64,000 bases of DNA. It comes from Xestospongia muta. Taxonomy: Eukaryota > Porifera > Demospongiae > Haplosclerida > Petrosiidae. Shown piece by piece: positions 22,315-33,875 of the stretch; position 1 is the first letter of the stretch; every line of letters begins with the position of its first letter. The notes beneath the pieces were generated by a model. That model was not told where the DNA came from. It did no database searches and saw only the letters and a list, made by a program, of their open reading frames with translations. The DNA lies in contig OY848930.1 in assembly GCA_963693285.1 (NCBI GenBank), forward strand, positions 3,162,001-3,226,000, read 5' to 3'. A program made the translations under genes and the position numbers.

Positions 22315-25300
22315 CTCTTCCCGACTAAGTTAAACATACTAGCGAACTCTAATATACAGGCCATATTGATCTGGAGATTGATGATCACGTCTCGAATATC
22401 TGGGAGTCTCAGGGACAATATCTTGGTTCCTGTTCTGATCAGGGGGCTCAGGTGGAGTAGTGACATCTTCAGGAGGTGTACCAATGGAAGCAGTATCACC
22501 TAAAGGCATATCCAGATCTGAAGGGTCTGACTCTGTAGACTGTGGAGTTACTGCTTGACTGTTCACCTTCTTCAGCTCACGCAAGAGATCAATATGTCTT
22601 TTCCATAATAAATGATCAATCGTTTCAACTAAGTATGTTAGAGGTCCTAGCCTTTCAATAAGAACAGCAGGTACCCAATCAAGACCAGAACGCATATTAC
22701 GAGCCATGACCGACTGTCCTACAAAGAATTCTTGTTCATGAGTTTGTTGATCATGTTGCACCTTCTGCCGAGCTTGTTTGCCAAGACTTGAGAAGGATAG
22801 TCTGGACAGATTAAGTCCAGTCTAGTTCGAATGTGACTATGCAGAAACAGTGATGAAGGAGATACACCAGTAGTAGCACGCAGAGTACTATGGTAGTTTA
22901 ACAAAAAATTTAAGAGACGATAGTGAAGAGAGTCCACTGTTAACAATTGATTTGATTGCCATCTTGAGAGACTGCACAAACTTTCTGCCAGCCCGTTTGA
23001 AGCTGGGTGATAGGAAGCACATTGAATGTTTTTAATCCCATTGGATTTCTGAAAGTGGGAGAAACCTTCCGATACTAATTGTGGACCATTGTTTATAACA
23101 ACTTGCTCCGGTAGTCAAAAACTAGCTTAATTGACATGCAGAATTTCAATGGTTTTGGTGGCTGTAATTTCCTTTGTAACAAACACTTCTGGCTACTTAG
23201 AATGAGCATCAACAGCAACGAGAACATCGAGCCTTGAAGGGGACCAGTGAAGTCCAAATGTATTCTCTTCCAGGGCTGATTTGGCCATGTCCATGGCTGT
23301 ATTGGAGCAACAGTTGGGGAATGTTTAACAGCTTGACAGGAAGTACAGCTTTTGACCACATCCTCTATTGCTTTATCAAGACCAGACCACCAGATGTAAC
23401 TTCTTGCAACAGATTTCATTCAACTAATGCCTGGGTGATCTTTATGTAGTTCTTCCAACAATTTCTTTTGGATTTTCTTTGGAACAGTGACTTGTATGCC
23501 CCATAATAGATATCCTCCCTCTACCGTTAATTTAACCCTATGGGACCAATAAGGACATAAGGTATGGGTACAAACTTGTGGCCATCCTGATCGAACATAA
23601 TGTATGACCTTACTTAGAACAGGATCTGTTCTAGTAGCTGCTCTAAGCTGTTGTGAAGTGACAGGTAGGCTCTCCAGTTGTTATACATTGAAGACAGCTG
23701 GTTCATCAGATGTGATAGGGGCTTCCTGTCATTCAGAGGTAATCTGTACAAACTGTCAGTGTTAGTATGAGCTTCTGTTTGGCGATATTCAATGACCAAC
23801 GCTATAGATGAGCAGCTGCCAAGGAAGAAGTTCCTCTTTATGCTCTGAAAATTGTTGTCAACAGTTTGTGGTCAGTCACTAAAGTAAATGTCTGTGCACA
23901 CATATACAAATGGAACTTGTTCATCCTAAAGATGAGTGCCAGACCTTCTTTCTCTATTTGAGAGTAGTTCTGCTCAATCTTAGACAACATACATGATGCA
24001 AAGGCAATAGTCTCTTAATGTCCATCCTCCATTACATGAGAGATTACAGCTCTGAGGTTGTAAGCAGAAGTGTTGCCTGCTAACCTAGGAGGTAAACTAG
24101 ATTTATAATGGGTAACAAAAGTGGAAGATACCAGAACATCCTTGATGTGTTGGAAAGCTTTTGCGTGTTCTTTAGTCCATTTTCAACAAGCATCTTTACA
24201 CAGTAAACTGTTCAATGGCTGAGTCAGACTAACTCGATTCAGGATAAATCAACCATAATAGTTAAGGAGTCCTAGAAATGCTTGAAGTTCATATGCATTC
24301 CTAGGTGGAGGTGTGTCAACAATAGCTTTCAACTTGCTATCTGTTGTATGAAGTCCTTTGGAATTCACTTGGTGACCCAAGTACTCAACACTGTCCCTCA
24401 TAAAGTGACACTTTTCTAACTTGAGACGTACTCCATGGTTCTGAAGTCTCTGCAGTACTTCTGACAAATTCATTAGGTGTTCCTTGTCAAATGTACTTGA
24501 AATGAGAATATCATGTAAATAACATGTTACCTTCTCCATTTCTTGGAGGATTTGGTCCATAACACTTTTGAATAGGCAGGAGCAGAATTTATACCAAATG
24601 GAAGTCTAGTATAGCGATGGAGTGCTCACAACAACATACTTCCTGGACTCTTCATCCAAGATCAGTTGATTGTAAGCATGAGACAAATCAAGTGTGGTGA
24701 ACCTCTTGCCACCAGCGAGAGTAGCAAAGATATCCTCAGGTCAAGGTAGTGGGTACTTATCCACATGTAGCACTGGATTAACAGTAATTTTATAGTCTTT
24801 GCACAGTCTGATACTACCATGCCTTTTAGGAACAGTTGCAATCAATGCAGCTGAGTCACTATGAGTAACATTTTCCAGGAAACCATCTGCTTCTAATCAG
24901 TCAAGTGCTTCCTCTACGTCACTTTTCAAAGTGAAAGGAACAGGTCAAGCCAAGGTTTGGCATCTTTGACAACAACCAATGTTGCTTTAAAGGAGTAAAT
25001 AGTTCCTAACCCTTCTGTAAAGACATCTGGGTAATTGTCTAAGACAGCCCGTGTTGCCCTAGTTGAAGCTCCTTGTGATACAACAGCAATTGATGGCCAG
25101 TCTAAATGAACGACCTGTACCCAGTCTCTGCCCATGAGGCAGGGACCATCACCAGAAACCACTACCAGTTCCAGGCCAAATGGGCCTTGTGACAGATAGC
25201 AAACGTTAACTGCCAGTGTTCCCAATGTCTACATGTGTTCTCTCGTATACTTTTTCAGCAGCCACGAAGAAGGCTTAAGTTTAACTCCTGAGAACAACTG

Positions 25301-25893
25301 TTTAAAAATCTTCTCCAATAAGATAGATACAGCTGCCCCAGTGTCTACATCCAAGGTCAGCTTCCTGCCTGAGACCTCCAGGTCTACTCGAATAGGTTTA
25401 ACAGAGGGCTTGCCTATGGTAAGTGCATGCATTGCTAACTCACCATCAGTGTTAGCAACCCTTAAATCTTCAATCAATACATTTTTTTCCTGCTCTTCTT
25501 TCTACTTGTAGATTTGAGAGTTTTTTTGTTGAACCTCTTCGACAGACAGGTGAGATGTAACCAATTTTACCACAAAGATAACACTTGGCTTGCCGGTACT
25601 TGCTTGTCTGTCCCTTGTGGTTGTGGTGTCCACATTTATGACAACAAGATCCACCCGATGGGCCTGACCCCTGATGAGATGGCGGTGGTGGTGGCTCCTC
25701 CAACATTGACGAGTTTGCTTGAGGTGCCTGCAATGCTGCATGGGTCCTTAAATTCTGCTTCAATACTCCAAGCAAGCTCTAGAGCTTGAGTGATATCAAG
25801 GTCAGATTCGGTTAACAATCTTTTTTGCATACCCTCAGCTCTCAACCTACACACAAAACAGTTGCGAAGGGCTTGATCGAGAAAATCCCTGAA
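22315..25893 (-). pseudogene. Ty3/gypsy-type gag-pol, 5' truncated and inactivated
   Basis: Minus-strand order is partial gag (from 25893), two zinc knuckles (CHKCGHHNH, CYLCGKIGY; 25.55-25.65 kb) and aspartic protease DTGAAVSI (25.35 kb). Then come reverse transcriptase (24.2-24.9 kb), RNase H (about 23.8-24.1 kb) and integrase. The integrase shows CTSCQAVKH and LDFTGP (23.1-23.4 kb), and a C-terminal tail with LLWKRHIDLLREL (22.35-22.76 kb). The polymerase active site reads CYLHDILIS where the family has an Asp after the Leu, so a catalytic Asp is lost. Frameshifts and stops occur throughout. The gag N-terminus and 5' LTR are missing; at 25893 the sequence changes to receptor-gene 3' flank. 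Confidence 0.8.
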
Positions 25894-26890
25894 TTGGAAA
25901 TCAGTCACAAATTGGAAAGCAGTTTGATCAGCAATGTTCTCAGCAACAGTCTTCATCATTATGAATATGGTGTTGGGACAGTGAAGTGATCTGTCATGGG
26001 CAATATCCATTTATATTTTGTTTGTCATTAATGGATTAAATTTCTTTACATTGACATATTTATTAATTATTACCAATTAAAGAGAGATAGAAGGATTGAC
26101 TTCCTTAAAAACATTAGGAGAAATGTAAAATGTAGATATTCCAATGACTGTATGACTTGGCCACTTCAGACTCAAAGACTCTACATAGAGTTATTTCTTC
26201 TACAATACTTTGCATATAGGATATTGGGTACCAATATGGTGGGTTATGTCACAGTAGTAAGTCAGTAACTTCAAGGGCTGTAGACAAAGAAAGATTATCT
26301 ATCCCATGTTAGCAAAGAGAAAGTCTTCTGCTGATACAGAAGGGATAATGTATGCCTTGATTCTAAGTAAAGGACAATAACCATAATGATCAGTATATAG
26401 TTTCTAAGAATGTACAAGGCCAAAATATAGTCACTTTGTTTAAGGACAACTTTGATATCTTGACAAAATGAAAGATTCCAGGATTACCATAGAAGATTGA
26501 AACAACATGGAGACTCTTACAAGCTTTAAACAGACATGCCTCAGCCATCAGGAAATATGTATCATAGCATTTCTTTGTCATCTGCATAGAAAACATATAG
26601 ATCAAGTGCATCTGGAAACAAATCCTTGATGTAGACTTCGCTAACTGGATCAGCAACACGGAAGAAGACTTTATCTGCATACTGAGCTTCCTTATGATTA
26701 GTCCATTAACAAACTACAATTATTAATTATAATTCTATATTGTGTTGTAGAGATTGTGTAACTGAATTAGGAACTAGGTCAATGTGTGCTGTAATGATCT
26801 TGCAGGCATTCATCAATCATGAATTTCTTCTATAAAAATTTTCAAACAATCATTATTATATCTAAACTACATAATTTCATACAAACTTAT
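25894..26890 (-). repeat. 3' flank of receptor A, shared with 49.76-50.12 kb and 55.98-56.62 kb
   Basis: Read on the minus strand, this matches the plus strand at 55985-56620 and, for the part nearest the receptor, at 49760-50120. It holds protein-like but broken patches, for example VFFRVADPVSEVYIKD near 26650 and QDIKVVL near 26455, with further copies of the latter at 49.94 and 56.03 kb. I do not recognise the ancestral protein. It may be an exon or gene once located next to each receptor. Confidence 0.55.
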
Positions 26891-26900
26891 ATAACTAAAC

Positions 26901-29900
26901 TTAATCAGTAAGTAATAAAAGTGCTTGTCTCATCTCATCATCCTCTTCATCCACTGGGATAATCACATGACCACGACCATGGCTTCTTTCTCTTCTCAAC
27001 TTGCATTTCAATTTCTGCCAACATTGACATCCCATCACAACAATTAATAAAATAAGAATTATGTAGTTAAATGAAGCCATCACAAAAGACAACCAATAAT
27101 ACCTACCACCAAACACAAGAGCTGACTGAAGTTGACATATGGACAATGCCAGACAAAATGTATCAACATGGTTTAACCTGGAACTACGAAATGGTTTAAG
27201 AGATGCCTGGATGATGCACAATATAATAACTGGTGTTAGTTGCATAAACAACATTAGGTTAAAATTATATCCTCTAAAAACTGCCCACATCAAATAGACA
27301 TATACAACAGCCATCATCCTCACTCCATACCAATAACCTTGTCCTTGCTTGTAGGGACCTTGAAAAGCCTCTAGAAATGGACGCAAGTACTTATTTACAC
27401 ATCTCCATCTCATACAATATCTGCCAAAAGTAACAAACAATATATAAGGTACTATATATAACAACAAACATGTCACAGCTACAGTAAACAAAACAATATG
27501 TTGAGGACTGGAGAGATATTCAACATTACCATCACCATACCACACTACCACTGTTCCTTCTTGTGATGTATGAACAGGAACATAAGCTATGATGTCTATA
27601 CAAGTGATGAGAACTTTCGAGAAAGAGAGTTGGATGAGACTAGCCAGGACTTGAACAGAATAACTTGCTGTTCTGTTTGAGATTCTAGTTGAGTAATGAC
27701 TGAATATGATGAATCCAATTACCAAAACCCACAAGTACACTGGATAAACAAATTGTATAGCAGTTTTAACAGTTGGTGTCATTCCATTGTACAAACACAT
27801 TGGAAAACCTAAATTAAGGTTCATGAGGGAAACAAAGACTCTGGCAGTGTACACAAACCAATTGTTACTATCCAAATAGTCAATAGTTGAAACAGAAGTG
27901 ATATTCATAGCTATTATAATACCAGCTAATGGCCCTTCTGATATAGTCAGAGGTAGTGCAAGCATTATTGCTACAAGTAGCAAACCAGATAAAGCATATC
28001 CTACTATTGTAATTAACCACAGATCAGAGCATGGTCTACATTCTGTACTACCAAATACAATACTCATATTATGTTGACATTGTGAACAGAGAATACCCAT
28101 CTTACTGGACTCACATATAGAGAAGGGATCTGTCACATTAAATAGTAGAATGTCAGTTTTACAGTTACCAGGAGGACAAACTGAGGCAAATCCCAACTTA
28201 CTCTTATTACCAGAAGATATATGACCCAACCATTGACCAGAATATATTAAAATAGTTGTTGTAGTAATATTACATTTTGTAGAGGGTGACATGTCAACAA
28301 TGAAACCATCACATACACACTCATCTCCTTTTAACATAAATCCCATTGGACAAGGATGTACATAAAGTTCAGCTGACCAAGATGGTGGACTACCTGGTGT
28401 TGCAATGTTAAGCCTTCCTTGTTTAAATTCATCTAGTTTACTAAGGACAATGTAATGGATTTGAGTACAGTTAGTTCCTGACAAAGGTACAAGTGTTTGT
28501 CCTTCTTTTAAATACAATACATTTTCTGACAATTTATCTCGTTTATGGTGATAATTTGTGATAGAGAGAACAGCAGGAGAGTAAACAATAGCACCAGAAT
28601 CATCAACAGCACACAATGATGTGGTTACTGTCTTACCAGCATATGTGGTAATAACATTAGGAATAGCATACAAATGAGAGCAATGTTTGACCATTTTATT
28701 TGTATTGTTGTTAAAATGACAAGAACATATTTTGACTGGTTGAGAAGACATTGGTTCCATTCCATTATTTAGAGAGTTTGGTGTATCAAACTGTGCAATT
28801 GATTTCCAGTTAAAGTCGACTATTTCAAACTTATCATGTTGTGGATAAAGAAAGGAACAGTTGTAAAGAGGAGTAGCATAAATGTTGTTACCTGCAAGTC
28901 CTGCTATGTTCCCTTTAAATTTCAATATGATGTTTATATTGTGTAGGTCTGTTTTGTTAGTGTTAATTTGTATTACACATCTACGATAACCTGGGATGAC
29001 TACATTATCAGCATATATAGCTCCACCATATAATAAAGCACTATTGTTAAGGAAAGTAGCAATCAGTGGTTCATGAAGAATAAGGAATGAAGAAAATAGT
29101 TGTATGGCAGCTCCCATGACACCAGTATTCTTTCTAAACAATAGTTGTCCTGTCATGTGTATATTGCTCTTATATGCTGCAATCATTGGAGATCTGTTTT
29201 CAGTAAAATGGCTGTTGCCTTTAAATGTAACATTGTTCCAATTAATTAATGTTAAAACTGCAACTGTAGAATATAGTGTGTAACTAGCAGGACCTTGACG
29301 ACTTGATCTTATTTCAATATCTTCTATTATTATAGATATATTGCTGTCTCTTGAGACAGAGTTTGTTACAAAAGCATAAAGACCAGATCCAGATTTGTAA
29401 GCATAATTTTTTTTGTATTGCACTCTTTTAAATAGCAAGACAATTGATCTAACTCTACAAAATTCAAGAATATTTAAGTAAAATCCTCCTCCATATTTGA
29501 CATAGTTTACCTCAGATGCCAAACTAGATGGACCTCCACAACCAAGTATATAGACATTGTTTAAAGAAATTGGTGTCCAAACTGGTAATTCTTTTGTACT
29601 ACTAAAAGAACATGTTTGACAAAAAGTTGAGATAATAGTAAGACATGCACCACCAATTTGATTAGTTGTAGGAAGAAGTATGCCATTAAATATTTTAATA
29701 TCTGTCAGTGACAGTTGAGAGTTGACCATACCATTATAAAATATCACTAACATATTTCCTGTTACTGTTCCACCATTACCAAAGAAATCACCAATTCGTG
29801 TACTTTGACTTGAAAATCTAGCCAGAAATGACTGATTAAACAGTACTGTTACACCACCAGCACCAACCACAGGAAGACTACATATGTCATGTCCTATAAG

Positions 29901-30644
29901 AGTCAAGGGAGGTACATTTGGTATAATGTTGAAATTCAATTGAAAGTATGACTGTGACAATATAACGTTGATAGGTACCATTTCAGGAGAGGTTTGTTGA
30001 GTGTCTTTAAACATTACAAATATACCACTACCAGCACAAGCAAACATACCAGAATCTTTACAATACATAGCACCAGCTGATCCTATTGTGACTTTAACAT
30101 GAGTCAATAATGATGAGTTAAGAGGATTTAACATAAAGATAGCATATCCAATATAATTGATGATGTTAACATGTTGTATTGTTATATTGTGACAATGGTT
30201 AAATACCAGTAATGCTTTCTGTTTATATCCTAAATGTGGGTGTGTGTCATTAAAGAATGCCACAGCTGACTTTGTTATTGTTGCTCCACATCCAGTAAAC
30301 TCTAAGTTTTCTAAAGTAACACTGGATATATTGACAAAGCCAAAACCAATAGTTGAGTCATGTTGTAATTGACATTTAATTGATGATTTCCCATCAGATC
30401 TCACTCCTTTTAATGTAACATTACTAACATTTTCAATAAGACAGAAGGTCATGTTATGAAGTATGTAGTTACTTTGTGTCAAATGAAGTGTCAAGTTATT
30501 TTGCAGTGGTATATTATGACTACATAACCAGAACCAAAGTTGATTACTTGTATTAATTTGGACAATATGAATAGAAAGTGATTTAATAAAGTTTAAAAGA
30601 GCAATAACAAGTATAACCAATATTATACTCAGAAATGATGGCAT
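26901..30644 (-). CDS. Beta-helix ectodomain multi-membrane protein A
   Basis: Single coding exon of 1247 codons; the ATG at 30644 is homologous to that of copy B. The frame stays open upstream to 30674 but without an ATG. A hydrophobic signal peptide (about 1-25) is followed by some 600 residues rich in N-x-S/T sites and short strand-like repeats, as in right-handed beta-helix folds. A Cys-rich linker follows (CPMGFMLKGDECVC, CPPGNCK, GILCSQCQ, STECRPC), then about ten hydrophobic helices and a charged tail. The linker plus membrane region belongs to a large animal family, abundant in sponges, of unknown function. It is probably a surface receptor or adhesion protein. It is inverted relative to copy B and nearly identical in the membrane region. 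No inactivating lesion seen. Confidence 0.9.
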   Translation of the reverse strand: MPSFLSIILVILVIALLNFIKSLSIHIVQINTSNQLWFWLCSHNIPLQNNLTLHLTQSNYILHNMTFCLIENVSNVTLKGVRSDGKSSIKCQLQHDSTIGFGFVNISSVTLENLEFTGCGATITKSAVAFFNDTHPHLGYKQKALLVFNHCHNITIQHVNIINYIGYAIFMLNPLNSSLLTHVKVTIGSAGAMYCKDSGMFACAGSGIFVMFKDTQQTSPEMVPINVILSQSYFQLNFNIIPNVPPLTLIGHDICSLPVVGAGGVTVLFNQSFLARFSSQSTRIGDFFGNGGTVTGNMLVIFYNGMVNSQLSLTDIKIFNGILLPTTNQIGGACLTIISTFCQTCSFSSTKELPVWTPISLNNVYILGCGGPSSLASEVNYVKYGGGFYLNILEFCRVRSIVLLFKRVQYKKNYAYKSGSGLYAFVTNSVSRDSNISIIIEDIEIRSSRQGPASYTLYSTVAVLTLINWNNVTFKGNSHFTENRSPMIAAYKSNIHMTGQLLFRKNTGVMGAAIQLFSSFLILHEPLIATFLNNSALLYGGAIYADNVVIPGYRRCVIQINTNKTDLHNINIILKFKGNIAGLAGNNIYATPLYNCSFLYPQHDKFEIVDFNWKSIAQFDTPNSLNNGMEPMSSQPVKICSCHFNNNTNKMVKHCSHLYAIPNVITTYAGKTVTTSLCAVDDSGAIVYSPAVLSITNYHHKRDKLSENVLYLKEGQTLVPLSGTNCTQIHYIVLSKLDEFKQGRLNIATPGSPPSWSAELYVHPCPMGFMLKGDECVCDGFIVDMSPSTKCNITTTTILIYSGQWLGHISSGNKSKLGFASVCPPGNCKTDILLFNVTDPFSICESSKMGILCSQCQHNMSIVFGSTECRPCSDLWLITIVGYALSGLLLVAIMLALPLTISEGPLAGIIIAMNITSVSTIDYLDSNNWFVYTARVFVSLMNLNLGFPMCLYNGMTPTVKTAIQFVYPVYLWVLVIGFIIFSHYSTRISNRTASYSVQVLASLIQLSFSKVLITCIDIIAYVPVHTSQEGTVVVWYGDGNVEYLSSPQHIVLFTVAVTCLLLYIVPYILFVTFGRYCMRWRCVNKYLRPFLEAFQGPYKQGQGYWYGVRMMAVVYVYLMWAVFRGYNFNLMLFMQLTPVIILCIIQASLKPFRSSRLNHVDTFCLALSICQLQSALVFGGRYYWLSFVMASFNYIILILLIVVMGCQCWQKLKCKLRRERSHGRGHVIIPVDEEDDEMRQALLLLTD

Positions 30645-30836
30645 TGTTTTATGATAATATCCTACAAGGAACAATGACTATTATTAATAATATTGATATA
30701 GCCTACATGTATGCATACAACTGCCCTCTAAAAATGTTGTGTTGCAAAATATGACTTATATATTTTACTCTTAATGACAGAATATGCTTATTGATGATTT
30801 AAATAAAACTATGGCTGTATTTATAAAGTCACTCAC

Positions 30837-30996
30837 AAATCTCCACTCCTTGATCTTTAATAGTTGAAAGTTGTATCTCCACACAACTACAGTGCCTCAC
30901 AGAAAATACTAAATAAAGACAACAACTGTTAGTAAATATAGTCATGACAAAAGGTATAACTAATGTTAAGAACAACACTGTCAGTTTATTTGTCAT
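30837..30996 (-). other. Candidate 5' leader exon of receptor A
   Basis: A conserved block upstream of receptors A and B, and partly of fragment D, ends in a good splice donor (gtgagt, GT at 30835-30836). It pairs with an acceptor (cttgtag) just before 30661, giving a 175-bp intron. The block has its own ATG at 30996 and a hydrophobic frame. Joining it in that frame to the main exon would produce a stop at once, so it is better read as 5' UTR carrying a short upstream frame. Confidence 0.4.
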
Positions 30997-31039
30997 TTTG
31001 TCTAAACAACATGTAAAGACATATGTATACATAGGGTTA

Positions 31040-32660
31040 TTTGAGTAAAGTCCAATATTTTATATGTAACATAGACTAGTGTGTACTCTTTAAGCTTTGT
31101 TGTAGTAGCCATAAATTAACTAAGTGTTGCATAAACTATAGCTATACACTGACTTATCAGATAAACATGTAGAGATATAGTTAAACTGACATATTAGAAT
31201 AAAAACACATATATTTAGGACTTTTACAGATGTTACTATGATTAGAATTATTATTTATGTTCTATTTAAGTTACCAGTATACATCTATTATGACAACAAC
31301 CAGCCAGTTATAATGTATTAACAGTAGAGATCTAGATATAGTCCAACTGACAGATTGGAATCAAAACAAACTAGACACATCTACATATATATTTTGGATA
31401 CATTTTGAAATATTGTTATGTTCTATTTAAGTCATCAGTAAACATCTGCTAAATATGACAACAATCTGTCAGCTATAATGTTAACATGTAGAGACATAAT
31501 AGTGACATCAACACACTGATATTATTATTAGATGTATTAATCATGTTGATAAGAGATGACTTGTAACTACTTACATTGATGACAATATGAAGAGCATGTA
31601 AAAAATATATATATGAACTGATTTGTAATAAGGGACTACTTCTGGCAAAACATTTGTGATGTGATTTATGAAAAGGACAACTGTTAAAACTTCTCAAAAA
31701 CAGTTTTGTATACATACAGTTGCTATATATACACAAACATTCGTAGTAACTTCAAGTATGTATACAAAACTGCTTGTTGAAGTGTTTTAATGGGGGTCTT
31801 TTTTCATAAATTACGTCACTAATGTTTTGACAGAAGTGTCCCTTATTGAAATCAGGTCACATACATATATATGAGATTATTTTGAGTAAAGCTAATATAT
31901 ATTTTATATGTACTATAGACTAGTGTATAGTCTTTAATCTAGCATCCCTACAAACTATAAAAGCACATACAAAATAAAATACACCAATATATTATAACTA
32001 TTTAATTTAATTAAGGATCTACTTTTTAACTGTAGTCTGTTAATTCACTGCAAAAACTATTTAGTTATTTTAAGAACTAATTTGTAGCTTGTATAATTAC
32101 ATTGATAGATTACAATGGAATCTAGTATTCATATCAATTACTAACTAGATCATTTGTCATTATATTACAAAGCAACAAATTATATAGTGAGTATATAGTG
32201 AATAATTATTTTGTTTACTGTGCTTGTTTTGATTGATTACACTGATGTGAAAATTACAGGAATAAAGGTAACATAATTTAGTCAGTTTATTTGACTTAAA
32301 ATTCATTACTACTGTGCATATCACATACTCTAGTTTCTCACTGATGGTATGTTAATTATAGAAATGATTTGGAATCTATTGTTAAGTACGTACATGTACA
32401 ATGATCATCACATGACTAGCATATGATTTCTATAGTCTTACTGTAATCAATGAAGTTCATGGACATAACCTCAACACTGATATAGCATTGGACAATTGAA
32501 AAAGTAGTATGTCTGTAATGCTGTTTTCTATTATATATTTTTTGTTTTTTCATACATGTATTGTCTTTAGATTACAAAGGAGAAGAGAGAGATGACTTAC
32601 ATATGATTATTTCATAAAGATAGATATATAGAGGATTTTAAGGATAACTGGGCATGTTTA
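31040..32660 (-). repeat. 5' flank of receptor A with tandem and dyad motifs
   Basis: It matches 6.6-7.75 kb (copy C flank) in reverse complement, and parts match 43.85-45.06 kb (copy B flank). It includes two copies of the recurring actatacactagtctatg-type motif (about 31048-31100 and 31885-31940, inverted). It also holds two tandem units of about 190 bp between about 31150 and 31520. No gene recognised. Confidence 0.65.
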
Positions 32661-33620
32661 TTGTTAATATATATGAAATTGAAGGAGTCTCCTGGTGCTG
32701 AAATTAATCATTTCAAATGACCTCCCTAACCACAATACTGAACCAATTGTTAACTATAAGAAGACTGCTCACTATCTCATGGTTATTAAGAGCTGGACTT
32801 ATTGTCTATGGAGAATGCAAGATAGAGTAATAGCTGTCAAATTCACTGATATTGATTATCCAGTCTTTTCAGATGCTGCCATGCTCTTTCCTGTTTCTCT
32901 GACCCATGTTAGTACCTAATCACATCTTTATCTTGCATTTAGTAAAACACTCTTTATAACACTTGATGTGTATGCTGGTTGGACAATTTACAAGATCTTA
33001 CATTATAACTCTTCCTGAACATATGAAGATACACTGTAAAAAATAGGCTGTGCTGATCACACAAACACAGGTGTGATAATTTTGCAAGTTATTTAACACC
33101 TGAAAATGTGTTAATTTCACACAGTAAATGGTTATGTCCAAAGCGCACAGATCATTGTGTAACTACACATATAGATGATTGTGTAACTGAACCATCATTA
33201 CAGATCATTACATCCTGTTACTCTGCTTGCAAAGTTGTTTTAAGAATGACAAGATTTATATACATGGAATAAAAACTAATGAAATAAAAAAATGTTTGAA
33301 TAATTGTGTACCTATGCATAAAATCTTACAGGAAAATACTTTGTTACAGTTTACTACAATCTGTTTTAGTGTGGTAATAAAATTGCACAATAGGGTAGAT
33401 ATCTTGGTATATAGGTAACCTTCCCTTATATAAGGGCAGTGTTGTACATATGGGTAATCACAAAGTGGCCAAAATACCTAGCTAGCTGTATCCTGTGAAT
33501 GTGACATGTTTTCAAATGATGTCCTAGTTACAACCTATGTGTGAGTGCTAACAGATGTGAAATTAACACTACCCTTGTGTAAACATCACATCACAGTTTT
33601 TATAGTATGTGTACCTTTCA
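32661..33620. other. Intergenic
   Basis: Short open frames without recognisable protein patterns (for example 32695-32919, plus). Nothing supported. Confidence 0.4.
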
Positions 33621-33624
33621 TGTT

Positions 33625-33705
33625 GCAGTAGACTTAATGTGTGATGCATAAACATATTATTGAGTTGTAATATATTACTATATAATAAAGTGCTACTATA
33701 TAATA
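33625..33705 (-). pseudogene. Fragment of fibrinogen-like gene (exon 2 start and intron)
   Basis: About 75 bp (catgttgcagtagactta and on) match 63636-63710, which spans the start of exon 2 and the 74-bp intron of the fibrinogen-like gene. No coding remainder survives here. Confidence 0.35.
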
Positions 33706-33875
33706 TGTTGAAGATCAGGTTATTTGTTTCTTTCAACTTGAATAGTCTAGGATCAATTGTTTTCATTAAACAATCAATGGCAGTATAATCATTAGAAATA
33801 GTGTACAAACAATATGATCACGAAAGAATAGCTGCTCATCTCAACATTCAGGTAGTATTCCAGACCCTATTGCAG

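Noticed and set aside
25233..25789. Plus-strand open frames across the gypsy-type gag-protease region
   Set aside because: Antisense to zinc knuckles and protease, with no domain of their own.
30829..31032. Alternative signal-peptide exon for receptor A
   Set aside because: Splicing at the only good donor and acceptor gives an immediate stop, and receptors A and B have their own signal peptide after the ATG.
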